Assembly (NCBI RefSeq): GCF_000006405.1
Contig: NW_003215793.1
Coordinates: 6,564-70,563, forward strand
DNA from: Perkinsus marinus ATCC 50983
Lineage: Eukaryota > Perkinsozoa > Perkinsida > Perkinsidae
Direction of reading: 5' to 3'
DNA length: 64,000 nt
Position 1 is the stretch's first letter, and the number at the start of each line of letters is the position of its first letter. Made by a program: the position numbers and the translations under genes. The notes under the pieces are model-generated. The model was not told the DNA's origin and did no database searches. It saw only the letters and a list, made by a program, of their open reading frames with translations. This document shows, piece by piece, positions 41,961-52,500 of the stretch.

Positions 41961-44341
41961 ATGCAAACAGTAGAGTTTTTGTTAAAGATATCGGGCAAAC
42001 GAGCTCCACAAGAAGAGCGCGTTGTCACTGCTGAGAGAGTCGATGTGGTAGAGGGGGGGAAGGTGGTAATACATGGGATCGGGGCGAGGGTGGGAATTGG
42101 GATTTCTCGAGGTACGGACGAGTAATGAATGTAGCGATGATAGGACTGGCTCATCGGATCATGATGATGATTCTGATGAGGGGGAGAGCGACTGCGATGA
42201 AACTCCCGATGGAAAAATGGGAAAATTTGATGTGGAGCTGTTCGCCGAGACAACTGTTATCGAGAGCAGCGAGTTCGATAGCACTGATGATCTACTGAGG
42301 AGAATCGGCGCGGGTGGTGATGACTCTGATGGCCAAGCAAAAGGGAATGTATATGAGCGGAGCGAAGTGAGAAATGATGCTCATTTTCGGAGTTTGATCA
42401 CCGAAGGGTTTAAATAAAAAGTTCCTCGCATACCACACTTCTATCAGATCGCGATTTCGAGTGCAACGTCCCCGATAGTACATGACACATTCGGGAAGAA
42501 CAACATCTGGAAGCCCGAGATCAACAACAACAACGGCAGCAGTAGCAGCTCGAGCTCTGATCGCGTCCATCCCGATGTTTCTAATTTATATTGGGATTAC
42601 GCCTTGGCCATTGCTCCGCCAATAGCAACGATGACTACAGGTGAATATCTTAATTCTTCGCTGTGCGGTCTATGGTGTGGCATCTGGGTAGGTCGCGATG
42701 GGTCGTATCTCGGCACTTCACTGGATGAAGTCTTGGAGTTCAACAGACGATGTGAGTGGTTCTGCTGTGTACACAAGACGATATATGAGTATGTGATTAG
42801 GTGAGAGGGAGAGGCAATATGGTGGACTGGAGAGGACCAGACGACAGGGTGAGTAACCTGTAGGTCGCGGGTTCGAATCTTGGCAGGGGCGTTTTTCCGT
42901 GTCAGAAAATGAGTCTAACGTGGTTCAAGGCGTATCTACTGAAGCGAGGAACGATGCCGCCCGGCGTGCTCTCGAGCTGGCGATTGCGAGTTATCCTCGC
43001 GAAGTGAACGAAGCATTTTGAAAAGCGCTCGCCCTGTGATGAATTTTGGCTCAGGCGGGCTTCATCTGTCATCAGCTGCTGCAGAATTTAACTAATGAGA
43101 ATGTTGTGATCCAGCCGGAGACGTGGGCCTTCTTCTATTGCAATTGTATGTGGATGTCGCTTGGCAGGTACGACCTTATGGTACGTGCAGCGGAGGTCTC
43201 GGGTCATCGGGAACTCACCAAGCTGTTATACGACACTGCGGGAAGTAGGACTATTGCGATAGATGCTAATGCATTGCGCTCTCTATCGCACTCTATTGTA
43301 GGGCGTCCTGATGATCAAAGCACTGGTGTGCGGTTATCCAGTGTGCCTCTGCCGAGCCCGCCAGTTGGGGCAGTGGGGAGCAGTCAGCTGAGGGTGAGCT
43401 TGGATGACGGCTGTGGGATTCGAACCGGCGATCATATTCCCTTGCAGCTCTACCCAGTGGTCAATCCAGCGGTCCCTGGACGGGGTGATCACCTCGCTCC
43501 AATGACCAGGTGAGGGTGCTCCAATTTTGTGGCGCGTGACAAATTTGGACATTTATAGGTCGCTCGATGCGCTATGTCAACAACAACGGACGTTTCAGTT
43601 AGCAGCGGTGGCGGCCGCTGCAGCATATCGTCAGCAAGAACAAGTAGGGCAGGTTCACTACGAGAGACTAGCCCGTGTTCTGTTTAGTATCAAATGTTTG
43701 CTGCGCCGAAGACTGTCGGTGCTCGGGGTGCGGGCGCCAATGTGAGCCTTCAGCGAAGTAGTGTATATGACTTCTCCCAGCAGGCCCCCTTTCCTCCTAC
43801 TACGGCAGCACTTGAGCTCATGTATCAGCGACAACAGCAACAGCAGCAGTTCGTGATGATGTTGACGACGGGCGCCCAGCAACAGCCGAAGGAGGCTAAC
43901 AACAATAACTCGACAACTAGAATGGTAGGTGGTGTGTTCTCGCGTTAACATCCGAGAGGTATCTGGTTCGATCCCCGCGGGTTGCTCAGGTGCCTAGCCG
44001 CGAGACGGACTCGAGAGTATAAAGTCAGAATGGTGGCACTAAAGCCAATACTAATTTTAATTTGACGAATTAATTTTTCCATGTATCGTATGTAGTTTGT
44101 GATGTTGTTGTGTCCTTTCTCATGATGTGTCTATACTTTAACAGCACTCACCAGCAGAATAACTAACACATGATGTTACCACCTAGACCTGCTGTTGTGT
44201 TCCGAAAGATCAATCTCTATAGGGGTCGATGTGCATGTGTATTGTTGAGAGAGTAATCATTATCACGTATGTAGTGATCATCGCTAACTCTTCAGCTTCG
44301 GTGTAGCTGAATGCCTTTATGCTCGTCAGGGTCACTTACGG
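41961..44341 (+). CDS. Unidentified multi-exon protein with acidic and glutamine-rich regions (model tentative)
   Basis: Coding-like segments in order: 41961 to about 42115 (EFLLKISGKRAPQEERVV...), an acidic stretch about 42120-42316 (D/E/S-rich), 42422-42641 (VPRIPHFYQIAISS... asparagine/serine run ... LAIAPPIATMTTG), 42915-43001, 43050-43394, 43560-43645, 43689-43924 (polyglutamine run MYQRQQQQQQ), and a possible last exon 44327-44341. Several junctions agree in phase, but the change of frame between the first two segments is unexplained. An in-frame TAA at 42415 must be removed by an intron (for example GT at 42317 to AG at 42421). I recognise no domain. A tRNA-like element occupies an intron at about 42838-42896. 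Confidence 0.4.
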
Positions 44342-44449
44342 TAAGTAGCTTGAAATTAGCTGTATCCCATTGCGGCCTCTATACCTTGGAGTGATCGATG
44401 GGCAGAGTCTGTCGAGTGATTGGGTATCATTTTCGAGGAAGTGTTGGAA

Positions 44450-44625
44450 AATATATTTGTTTTTCTTCAGTGGGTCTTCTCACTAATTATGGAAGTTTAC
44501 ACGTGAATTCGGGCAGAAGTGTACAAAGACCAACAAAATTCCCTCAGAATTTCCATATGGTCACCGACACAAGTATTCGACCATTTACATGTTTTCCCAC
44601 ACTGCTCCGTGTTAATTATTCCAAC
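44450..44625 (-). mobile_element. MITE-C copy upstream of the GT61-like gene
   Basis: GTGGGTCTTCTCACTAATTATGG through CATATGGTCACCGACACAAG to TTTACATGTTTTCCC, reverse orientation; it lies within 200 bp of the start codon. Confidence 0.65.
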
Positions 44626-44637
44626 AGTTGTTGACTT

Positions 44638-46398
44638 ATGGTGTTGTCAAGGCGCCGTCGTGTAGTCATCATCGTCGTCGTTTCCCTGGGGGCAGTCTTC
44701 CTTTTCTCGCAGTTCGGCTTGAACACTCTTCCTTATTCTGGGCAGCATCCCCATTCGCAGCCTTGGATACCTCAATTTCGAGAGAGTGAACTATTTCCTG
44801 ATTCCAATAACACCGCTGTACTGGCTACTGAGCTTACTGATGCGAGAAGTGGCAGACCAAAGTGGATCGAATACGTTCGTCCGAGCTTATTAGAATCGGG
44901 CATGTGGACGTCGATCCAGTGCCTAGCTTGGCACAGGAACAGATCGTGTGCGTTCGATCACATATATTATGACGCTGAACTTGGCAGATTTGTTATCGCC
45001 CTACCTAGAAGTAACCTTGGTAACATAATGAAAGCGCCGTATGCTGGTGAGGGGTTGCCTATGGACGGCAACACGACGACCAGCGAGGTGGACACGGGCG
45101 TGCCGGCGAGTGAGAGCTCTCTGAGGGAACTAATCAGGGGGGCTGTAGCAGACGCCAAAGACCGAGAAGGCTTGCCGAGGTTCGAACCAGACATTCGGCT
45201 CTTCGAGGATGAATCAGAACTGCGGGAGTGGCGACGGAGCAAGCGTAGACCATCATTTCCTAATGCAATCGGTGACACTGAGCCTGAACTCGTTGCTGGT
45301 GTCACACTACATTTACTATTCTTCGGTCCAATGAATCCAGGCCATTTCCTCTACGACAGCCTCTACCCAGCCTACGTCACAGCAGTGCGCTTTGGTCACG
45401 CGTTTACTCCGATGAATATCCTCCCGATCGACGAAGGCAACACGACGGCTGCGAGAGAGATGCCTCATTGGTCTGTTCTCGAGCATTTCGGGCGTGGTCG
45501 GGTGATGCTGACATCGGACCTCACGTCGCCATTGTACTCTTTTTCGAGGCTTCTTGTTGGGTCCCGTTTTATGGGCCACCGTAACCCTCAGCGAAGCATG
45601 GCTATAGCAGGATCATATTCCTATGAGAATGCGCTTTTCTGGTTCGGCAAGAGGCTTCTAGCTGGCTTTGATATCGCACCGTGGCCGAGCTCGAACGTGA
45701 GAGTAGATGGGTACCATCCGACTTCTCAGGGTTGCCGAGGTGTTATTGTTGATAATAAGCGGTTCGACGCTGACACTAAGTCGATGCTTATGGAAATCGC
45801 CGCTGAGTCCAAGAGGCTATTCAGTTGCGATATTAGTTTTCTAAAATGGGAGGATTACACCTTCGAACAACAGTTGACGATAATCGCACGCTCTCATTTG
45901 TATGTCAGTTCCACAGGCACAGGTCTGACTAGGTGTCACTTGATAAAACCCGGCGGAGTTGTTGTACAACTAGGTGCGATGGAGTACGTCGGCCTCCCCT
46001 GGAGGTATCAGTGCTCTTATCGAGATGTCCATTTCGCTGTAGGCTCTCCACATTTGAACTCGGTGTACTATCCTCGACGTTTGTGGAACATCTATGGTCG
46101 TCTGCAACGTGAAGGTGTGATAGAGACCATTCGGAGAGGTGTCACCCTGTTGAGGAAAGGCTTCGAATTGCCGAGGCCATATGCTGAGGGCCTCTCACCC
46201 ACTTCTGAGACCTGGGAACACTACTGCAGTATGAGCGATGATGACTGTAAAGAATTAGTTGATGTCCAAAATGGCAACTTCGAGCCGGGTGGGCATCGCT
46301 CCGACGACACCTACATTTGGAGTACTGTTCTTGGGTCGACTACTTCCAACTCTCCCCTGTGTGGTCGCCAGCAGGCTGTCGTGATGAACGCGGTCTAG
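44638..46398 (+). CDS. GT61-like type II membrane glycosyltransferase
   Basis: 586 codons, unusual here in having no intron. A short basic cytoplasmic end (SRRRR) precedes one membrane segment (about residues 9-26, VVIIVVVSLGAVFLFSQF), as in Golgi type II glycosyltransferases. A GT61 (DUF563) pattern is visible: NPGHFLYDSLYPAYV near 240, and FEQQLTIIARSHLYVSSTGTGLTRCHLIKPGGVVVQLG near 420-460, matching the family's D/E-Q...V-x-x-x-G-x-G-L-x-x-x-x-F/L-x-x-P-G-x-x-V segment. Family members add xylose, arabinose or GlcNAc; I cannot tell which sugar. From about 46317 a different frame continues with coding character for 116 codons (to 46664), so the true C-terminus may lie there, after a frameshift or sequence error. 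Confidence 0.7.
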   Translation: MVLSRRRRVVIIVVVSLGAVFLFSQFGLNTLPYSGQHPHSQPWIPQFRESELFPDSNNTAVLATELTDARSGRPKWIEYVRPSLLESGMWTSIQCLAWHRNRSCAFDHIYYDAELGRFVIALPRSNLGNIMKAPYAGEGLPMDGNTTTSEVDTGVPASESSLRELIRGAVADAKDREGLPRFEPDIRLFEDESELREWRRSKRRPSFPNAIGDTEPELVAGVTLHLLFFGPMNPGHFLYDSLYPAYVTAVRFGHAFTPMNILPIDEGNTTAAREMPHWSVLEHFGRGRVMLTSDLTSPLYSFSRLLVGSRFMGHRNPQRSMAIAGSYSYENALFWFGKRLLAGFDIAPWPSSNVRVDGYHPTSQGCRGVIVDNKRFDADTKSMLMEIAAESKRLFSCDISFLKWEDYTFEQQLTIIARSHLYVSSTGTGLTRCHLIKPGGVVVQLGAMEYVGLPWRYQCSYRDVHFAVGSPHLNSVYYPRRLWNIYGRLQREGVIETIRRGVTLLRKGFELPRPYAEGLSPTSETWEHYCSMSDDDCKELVDVQNGNFEPGGHRSDDTYIWSTVLGSTTSNSPLCGRQQAVVMNAV

Positions 46399-46664
46399 TC
46401 ATTCATTGCCCCCTAGACTTCCGACTCTACCGCTCTGTGATGGGCGCTGACCATGTGGCATTCGAGCCTCGATGTTACGAAGCGAGAATTGCCGAGATAC
46501 AAGCGGGCAAGACAGAGCTGCTGACAGAAGCCGCTGCCAAGCTTAACGAGCGGCTCGAAGAGCTCTCAGCAGACGAGGCTGTGGCGGCCATGCTGATGGT
46601 GGATCCTCCGAACTGTCCATTTCCGGCTTCCAAAGAGTTGCCGGTTTGTGATTGTCCACTTTGA
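46317..46664 (+). pseudogene. Possible out-of-frame C-terminal continuation of the GT61-like gene
   Basis: 116 codons in the -1 frame relative to the GT61-like ORF, overlapping its last 82 nt. The composition looks coding (DYFQLSPVWSPAGCRDERG..., then a helical IAEIQAGKTELLTEAAAKL stretch and a cysteine-rich end). No start codon or good splice site links it. A one-base indel near 46310-46330 would fuse the two. Confidence 0.4.
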
Positions 46665-46855
46665 GGTCGACTGTTGTTGACTATTCATTGATGGGGACGA
46701 TAACGCGAGGAGCAGTGTTGGTCCGGCCGTGGAAGCCCAAGCTGTAGGGGTAGACGTTGATGCGGATGATTGAGTTTTATATTTTCCCTCATTTCGGTGC
46801 ATCTGTGTTGGACGGTCTGATAACACAACAGTAGTCGTCTCGTTTGCCAATTTCA

Positions 46856-49517
46856 ATGACGGCAGAAATCTGTTCCACGGTTGAGTCTGTAAACCCTTTT
46901 ACTCCTCCACCAGGATTTGTACGAGTACCTCCAAAGGCTAGCAGCAGCCTGATTACTCTCACTAAGAAGTATGACATCATTCTCGGTAAGCCCCCCATCG
47001 TGCCGTGTTGTAGCAGTCCGGCTGTTGTCTAGTGGTAGAATACAACGTTGTCAGCGTTGTGACCCGAGTTCAATTCTCGGATGATGCACTATGATTGGCC
47101 TTAGTCTTAGGAGGCATGAAAAACTACATTGTTGTGTTTATCATGGCTCCTAAGATCAAGGCCAATCAGAATCATTCCGGAACTTTCAGTGTTCCCGAGG
47201 GGAACTCATTTTGAATTTTCCGATTTTTCAATCAGTTTTCCATGTAAATGCCGTCACATTAGGAACATTCTCGCAATTGTTATCAAATCTTAAACCTGGA
47301 TGGTTCCCAGAGTCGTACATATTTATCTTTTTACTAGAAAATAAGTTCCTTACTCGACTGACGATGATGCAACGTGGAATCTCCCAATAGGTTAGGCATA
47401 TTTTCACAGTGTGAGTTCGAGTAGATACGGATCTCCTAGATTTGCTGATGTGACTCTCGGAGTTTCACCACCCGTTTTACGTGAAGTGGCGTAATACTCT
47501 GTGAAAAACGCAGTGATATTCGCGGTGGTATGCAGTAGTCCTGAAATATATTTTCCACTAGTGTTTTTCATATCACTAGAGTGAAACGTCATTGTACCTG
47601 AGAAAGTAGTCATTATTCATATTACTTTTCTGTTGCAGTATGGGAAAATTTCTCAGGAAGCAGTTCGAAATGGCGTCGGACGGTCCTGGAGGCCAGCGGT
47701 TGTCGGTGTGTGGACATCATAGCGCCAGAAGTCGATGAGAAGAGCATACGAGGCAGCTCTCCCTTGGTAGGGCCTCCTCTCTGCGTGGAGTCATCACGGC
47801 ATGTGCTGTTGCTGACAGGAGACGACGTATAAGATCACCAAGGCGAAGGCGGATGCCATCATGGATGAGATTGGAGACAGCGGATGGACGGGGCTATTAG
47901 TGTGCTCGGACCAAGTAGGGTAGAGTATTGGAGTTTCACCACCCTAGTGATATGAAAAACACTAGTGAAAGACATATTTTACGACTACTGCATATCACCG
48001 CGAATATCGCGATGTTTTTCACCGAGTTTTACGCCACTTCACGTAAAACGGGTTGTGAGCGGCCCGCTGTAGTGAACCCGGCTAAAGTCTAATCTTGTCG
48101 CCTCTCGGAGCTTGCAACTCGTGCGAGAGCAAGACTCAAAAGTCATTCACGGTTGTAGGGGCAGTTTTTCCGTAACTATCATAGAATGAACTTGAGGTGA
48201 TTTACTCCATGTCGGATCGTCTGTGTCGGACAGAAAGTAGCCTTAGGCTCTTACTAATATCAAGCCTGTACTAGGCAACTAATTTTCAGGTATCGCTCTG
48301 TGATGGTGAATGTCGGGAAAAACCAGTGGATGCTGCGGAAGCCCGGAGGTAGGCCCAGGGAGACTTCAAGTCTGTGTGAGAATGCATTTCAACTAAGCTC
48401 AATATGAAAATCCACACACTATTTCGGGTAGAAATGTACAGAAAACCAACGATCATTTTCAAAGGTTTTCTCAAAATTTCTACATTTTTACCAACACATG
48501 CTTTAGGTCATTCATATTTTTCACTCGATGCAGATTCATACGCTCCTATACGGACGATGGTCTGCCGGTCACAACGGTTTCCACGATGGTTGTCGTTGAT
48601 ATCGAGACAGGCAAGCGAGCATATGGGAATCACCAAGCTACTGTCAGGTAAGTTCTTGTTGGTCTTGTCTTTCTAACAAAGTCTCAATATCGAAATTTGC
48701 ATCCTAATAGGATGTACACTAGTGTCACCATCAGAGGTGTGCTAGACGTAAAATCCCAGGCCTTGGGCGTATGTGTTCATGACGACGAGGGCGTCTATAG
48801 TTTTACACTGCAACTGTCTTCTTGCAGTAATAGCAGGCGTGCGGAAGAGGACACCATATCTTAGAAGGTGTACAGTTTACAACTCCTAGCGACACCCTTG
48901 TTCACTATCACGCTAGTGTAAATGCTATCGCAACGTGGGATACTCAAAACGCCGTTATAGTGTTCCATCGAGATCAGAGCATACGCGCTCGCCGCGGCAG
49001 CCAAGATCAATGCCGAGAACAAATTTACTCGTGACAACGATCATTATCATCAACCGAGTCACGCAGCATGTAACGAAAAATATACTCTTTTGGTTAATCT
49101 GTAGAACAGTCTACTATCACATATCTGTTATTATCATGTAGTTCCACCCGTTTTACGTGAAGTGGCGTAATTCTTAGTGAAAAATGCGATATTCGCGATG
49201 ATATGCAGTGGTCGTGAAATATATTTTTCGTTATTGTTTCTCGAATGATATTGACTTCCGTAGATTCGCGCCCATTCCTCCTTCTGTGGTGGATCGGCTT
49301 GTTGAGCCCGGACATCCTATCTATACATGCTCTGGTGGATTCTCAATCGACGACCCTATCATGGGACAGGTAGGAATCTCCGTCACCCTCAACTACTTGT
49401 ACATTTTCTCAGTACTGCATAAGTGTCGATGGAGGTGTGGACGCTGTTATGGGCATGCCGCTGGGCCTTCTAGAGAAGCTCATAGTAGAAGTCACCTCGG
49501 AAACCAATACTCAGTGA
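46856..49517 (+). CDS. Maf-family nucleotide pyrophosphatase (7 exons)
   Basis: Exons 46856-46985, 47657-47766, 47819-47919, 48290-48373, 48534-48647, 49264-49369, 49413-49517; 750 nt, 249 aa, all phases agree. Maf proteins hydrolyse non-canonical nucleoside triphosphates. The family signature is clear: DIILGSSSKWRRTVLEASG (SSSKWRR at 45-51), the acidic APEVDEKSIR (about 66-74), a KAxA motif with LLVCSDQV (D111), FIRSYTDDGLPVTTVSTMVVVDIETGK, then GGFSIDD and VDGGVDAVMGMPLGLLEKLI at the C-terminus. The wording is closest to plant-type Maf. No obvious organelle signal: the N-terminus is acidic and then proline-rich. Introns 1, 3 and 5 carry MITE-G copies; intron 1 also holds a tRNA-Asp-like element and a hairpin. 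Confidence 0.88.
47022..47090 (+). tRNA. tRNA-Asp(GTC)-like element, probably not functional
   Basis: An anticodon arm CAACG-TTGTCAG-CGTTG with anticodon GTC, a D-loop AGTGGTA and a T-arm CCGAG-TTCAATT-CTCGG are well formed. The acceptor strands (CCGGCTG and ATGATGC) do not pair, so it is a pseudogene or tRNA-derived repeat. It sits in intron 1 of the Maf gene. Confidence 0.45.
47092..47168. repeat. 77-bp hairpin element
   Basis: Arms TGATTGGCCTTAGTCTTAGG and CCTAAGATCAAGGCCAATCA are inverted copies with two mismatches, extended by GCATGA and TCATGG. It begins just after the tRNA-like element. Confidence 0.65.
47186..47420 (+). repeat. Dispersed repeat R4 plus R5, in Maf intron 1
   Basis: R4 part (47186-47310) matches 1065-1185 and 15001-15064. 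The R5 part (47352-47420, ATGATGCAACGTGGAATCTC) recurs at 52438-52520. Confidence 0.5.
47457..47592. mobile_element. MITE-G copy in Maf intron 1
   Basis: TCGGAGTTTCACCACCC to GAGTGAAACGTC; full length, about 135 bp. Confidence 0.75.
47928..48058. mobile_element. MITE-G copy in Maf intron 3
   Basis: ATTGGAGTTTCACCACCC to AAACGGGTTGTGA; the last bases of the right end are replaced by tRNA-like DNA. Confidence 0.75.
48370..48530 (-). mobile_element. MITE-C copy in Maf intron 4
   Basis: TTTCGGGTAGAAATGTACAG, AACCAACGATCATTTTC, TACCAACACATGC; the whole 160-bp intron is nearly all element. Confidence 0.65.
48700..48885 (+). repeat. Repeat R6, copy A (decayed coding-like sequence)
   Basis: Encodes VLDVKSQALGVCVHDDEGVYSF-like words (frame broken by TAG) shared with 50640-50850 (minus strand) and, more distantly, 61680-61860. 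It lies in Maf intron 5. Confidence 0.55.
49139..49240. mobile_element. MITE-G copy in Maf intron 5
   Basis: GTTCCACCCGTTTTACGTG to AAATATATTTTTCG; the right terminal part is missing, and exon 6 starts 23 bp later. Confidence 0.65.
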
Positions 49518-49587
49518 ATCTATGCAAGGAAGTTTCGTGTTTGTGAAGGAGTTCAGTGTTGAGTGGTTTCACGTCACTGCAGTTGCA

Positions 49588-52500
49588 ATGCGCTTCATAT
49601 CGTCGCTTCCCCGACTCCAGGGAGTAAGTTCCTCCGTCTGTGGGCCGCTACTACTGCGGTGTCGAGTTGGACTTGAAAAAATCCTCGCTGGAGAGGTCGG
49701 TTCTTGTGGCGTTATAGTTCGAAACTCCCGGGGGTTTCTCCTGAGGAAGTCTGGCTGGGTCTGATCCTTGCATCGTGGTCAACTGCATGTGTTGGTGACA
49801 ATATGAAAATAATGGGAAATTTCTTATTGGCTTTTGCGCACTTCTACTCTCGAATTCGCCTACAAAACATCTGTGCTCGGCTGAGGAAAGCAATGATATT
49901 TTCCCGACACCACTGTGGACAGAATTGCCCCGAGCAAGCGTCTTCAGATATGGGGTGCCTTTATCAGGTGCGTGCGTTATTAGCTTCACTAAGGAATAAA
50001 GAGAAGAAAAATAAAAGTGACCTTGTTGTCATATCGAACTCTGGAGAAGTCGAATGCCGTTCGCCAACTCTTGAGGCCGTCAATGTGTTGTCTCAAAAGT
50101 AGTAGGCATGACCAACGTCGCAGTCATTGACCAGGCTTTTAGATGTCGAGTGGCTCATAGCATTACACAGAGAGTAACAAGAGGCTCTAGCTCCGACTCA
50201 CCCGCGTATTTCCCGTGTACTCACCTAAGCGACTTGATAGAGCACTTGGGCAGGCCGTCGCTATCCGAGGTGAGGGCTACTTTGAGCTACGGTGAATCTA
50301 ACTCTGATGCTGTATATACTCAACCTCATAGTATCGTTTCTATTTGCGTACATGCATATTCATGCTATGTACTGAAAGCTCCCATGGTTAGTACTGGTTA
50401 ATCAGGACCATCAATAACTGTGTGTAGTTTCTCTATAGGAGTTAAATTCCAATCTTGCTACTCACCGTATTAGGTTCTAAAGGGTGCCAATGCTTTCATT
50501 TCTCAAGTAGTTAGCGTCAACTCAAAGCTCGATGGAGGACCTCCTATAGTTCGGAAGCTCAACTCTGCATTGGAGTTATCGACCGAGGTAAGCATAGTTT
50601 CAGTCCAGGCCGGATATGTATCCACTCGCTACTGATCGAGCTAGTCGAGGATGGGGTTCCATGAATGGGCAATATTGATACGCTAGGAGTTTTAAATTGT
50701 ACGCCTTCGAAGATATGGTGCCCTCTTTCGTACGCCTGCTATTACTGCGAGAATACAATTGCAGTGTAAAACTATAGACGCTCTCATCGTCATCAACACA
50801 TATGCCTAAGGCTTGAGATTTTACGTCTAGTAACATCTCTGTGCGCAACATTGATGCTACAATCGACCCAATCGCTGATGCTAACTATTTTCTTGTTGGA
50901 GGCGTATGATACTCCAAGACTGTATCTGAGCTTTGTTGAAGTCTCAGCCCGAAACACTACTTGCTTAGCATGAAAAACAAAATTTCTAAATCTCCCTAGC
51001 AAGAAATACGCACCTATGAAATTTTCCGAGGATTTACTCCGGAGTTTTTTCTCCGAAGTGAAGGGCAGTAGGTTTCGTTGACCGAGCAGTAGTTCAATAT
51101 TGGCAGGTCTCTGGTGGGTTGCCCTTAGTAATAAACATCACAGAAGACATGTGCTCTGTTGAGAGCGTAACACGGCAGCACTCAACAAGAAGGCCTTGGC
51201 TACAGGACGAACAGCGCACTGGTATTGTGGAGGATGATGGTAACCGCCGACAACCCAGCTGGAGCACCATCGCACCTGGGAAGTCTCCTATGCCCGCCCC
51301 GGTGGTAAGGCCGCAGCCTCAGCAGAAGATAACTCCGCCACCGACGTTAGCTGCTGCAGCTATTCTAAAGTAGGCTACAAAATCTCTCACCGAAATAGTA
51401 CTGATAGGAAGCTTGGGAGTGTTGTTTCTATTCAGGACTAGTGTGCTATCACTTCTTTCCCGGACGTCTGTGAATCGGGCAAATGAAGGGCTCATAGTAT
51501 GGGATCCATTTTGTGGCCACGGTCGGTTAGCAAGTATTTCAGCTCAGCTGCATATACGTGTGGGAATCGCGTCAGTTCAGCGCGGCGTGAAAAATTCTAA
51601 TTGGTGAATCTGACTATGCAGAATTGCGCAATAAGACATGTTTGTTGTCTGTAAGATTACCAAAAATTATGCAGAGTCTGTTGACTGCATGGAGAACTGT
51701 AGACTTCATATGAGACGGGATACTGTAGTGTGTCTCCCTCCCTAGGCACTATGATGCTTGAGCTAGCCTCAGTGGTACTGGGAATACCCTTATCGGGAGG
51801 AGCGGCCGCTACAGCGACACCGCACTCGAACGCTCACAAGCTGCAGATAATTGCCACTGACCCCGTAGGGGAAAACGTCTCCGCAGCACTAGTGAATTTG
51901 AGGAAGTAAAGACTCCTTCTTTTGGTGTCGCACTTATGGCGTGTTCGATGTGAGCACGAGAGATTTTTCCAATGTTAGAAAGTCAGGTTTTCGACGTATT
52001 GCCAGCCGTGGTTTCGATACGGTTCTCGATCGGCCGATGGTGACTCAACAGCGTATCCACTCGGGCAGAAGATAAAACGAGACGCAATTCAGCACGACGA
52101 GGGCATTCGAGCTGCGCAGTAGTCATTTTTGATAACACCCATATGCAGTGTTGAAATGAATATTCGCTTTCCTCAGCTGGGTCCAGAAGTTTCCTCACTA
52201 GTTATAAAATTTAACATACGAACTCCGCTGTGTAGTGAAACCAATGAGAATTACCTCAATCTCCTCCAAATTTCAGCAAACGTCACCCACACATGTAGTT
52301 GAGCATGTGCATATTGCATTCAGCTTCCGCTGGTGTAGTGTATAAATCTTCAGTAAAAATAGAGCGATTTCAGGCCGGCCGAGGCGGGAGAAGAATTCAA
52401 TCTCGCAAGACCGCTTGGATCCGACCCGAAGTCTTTTTCGACTGACGAAGATGCAACGTGGAATCTCCCAATACGTTTTTCAATAAATCAGGCATCTTTT

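Noticed and set aside
49522-49587. Upstream ATG (49522) for the methyltransferase
   Set aside because: It begins 4 bp after the Maf stop and adds residues unlike the family opening; the ATG at 49588 fits better, although this is not certain.
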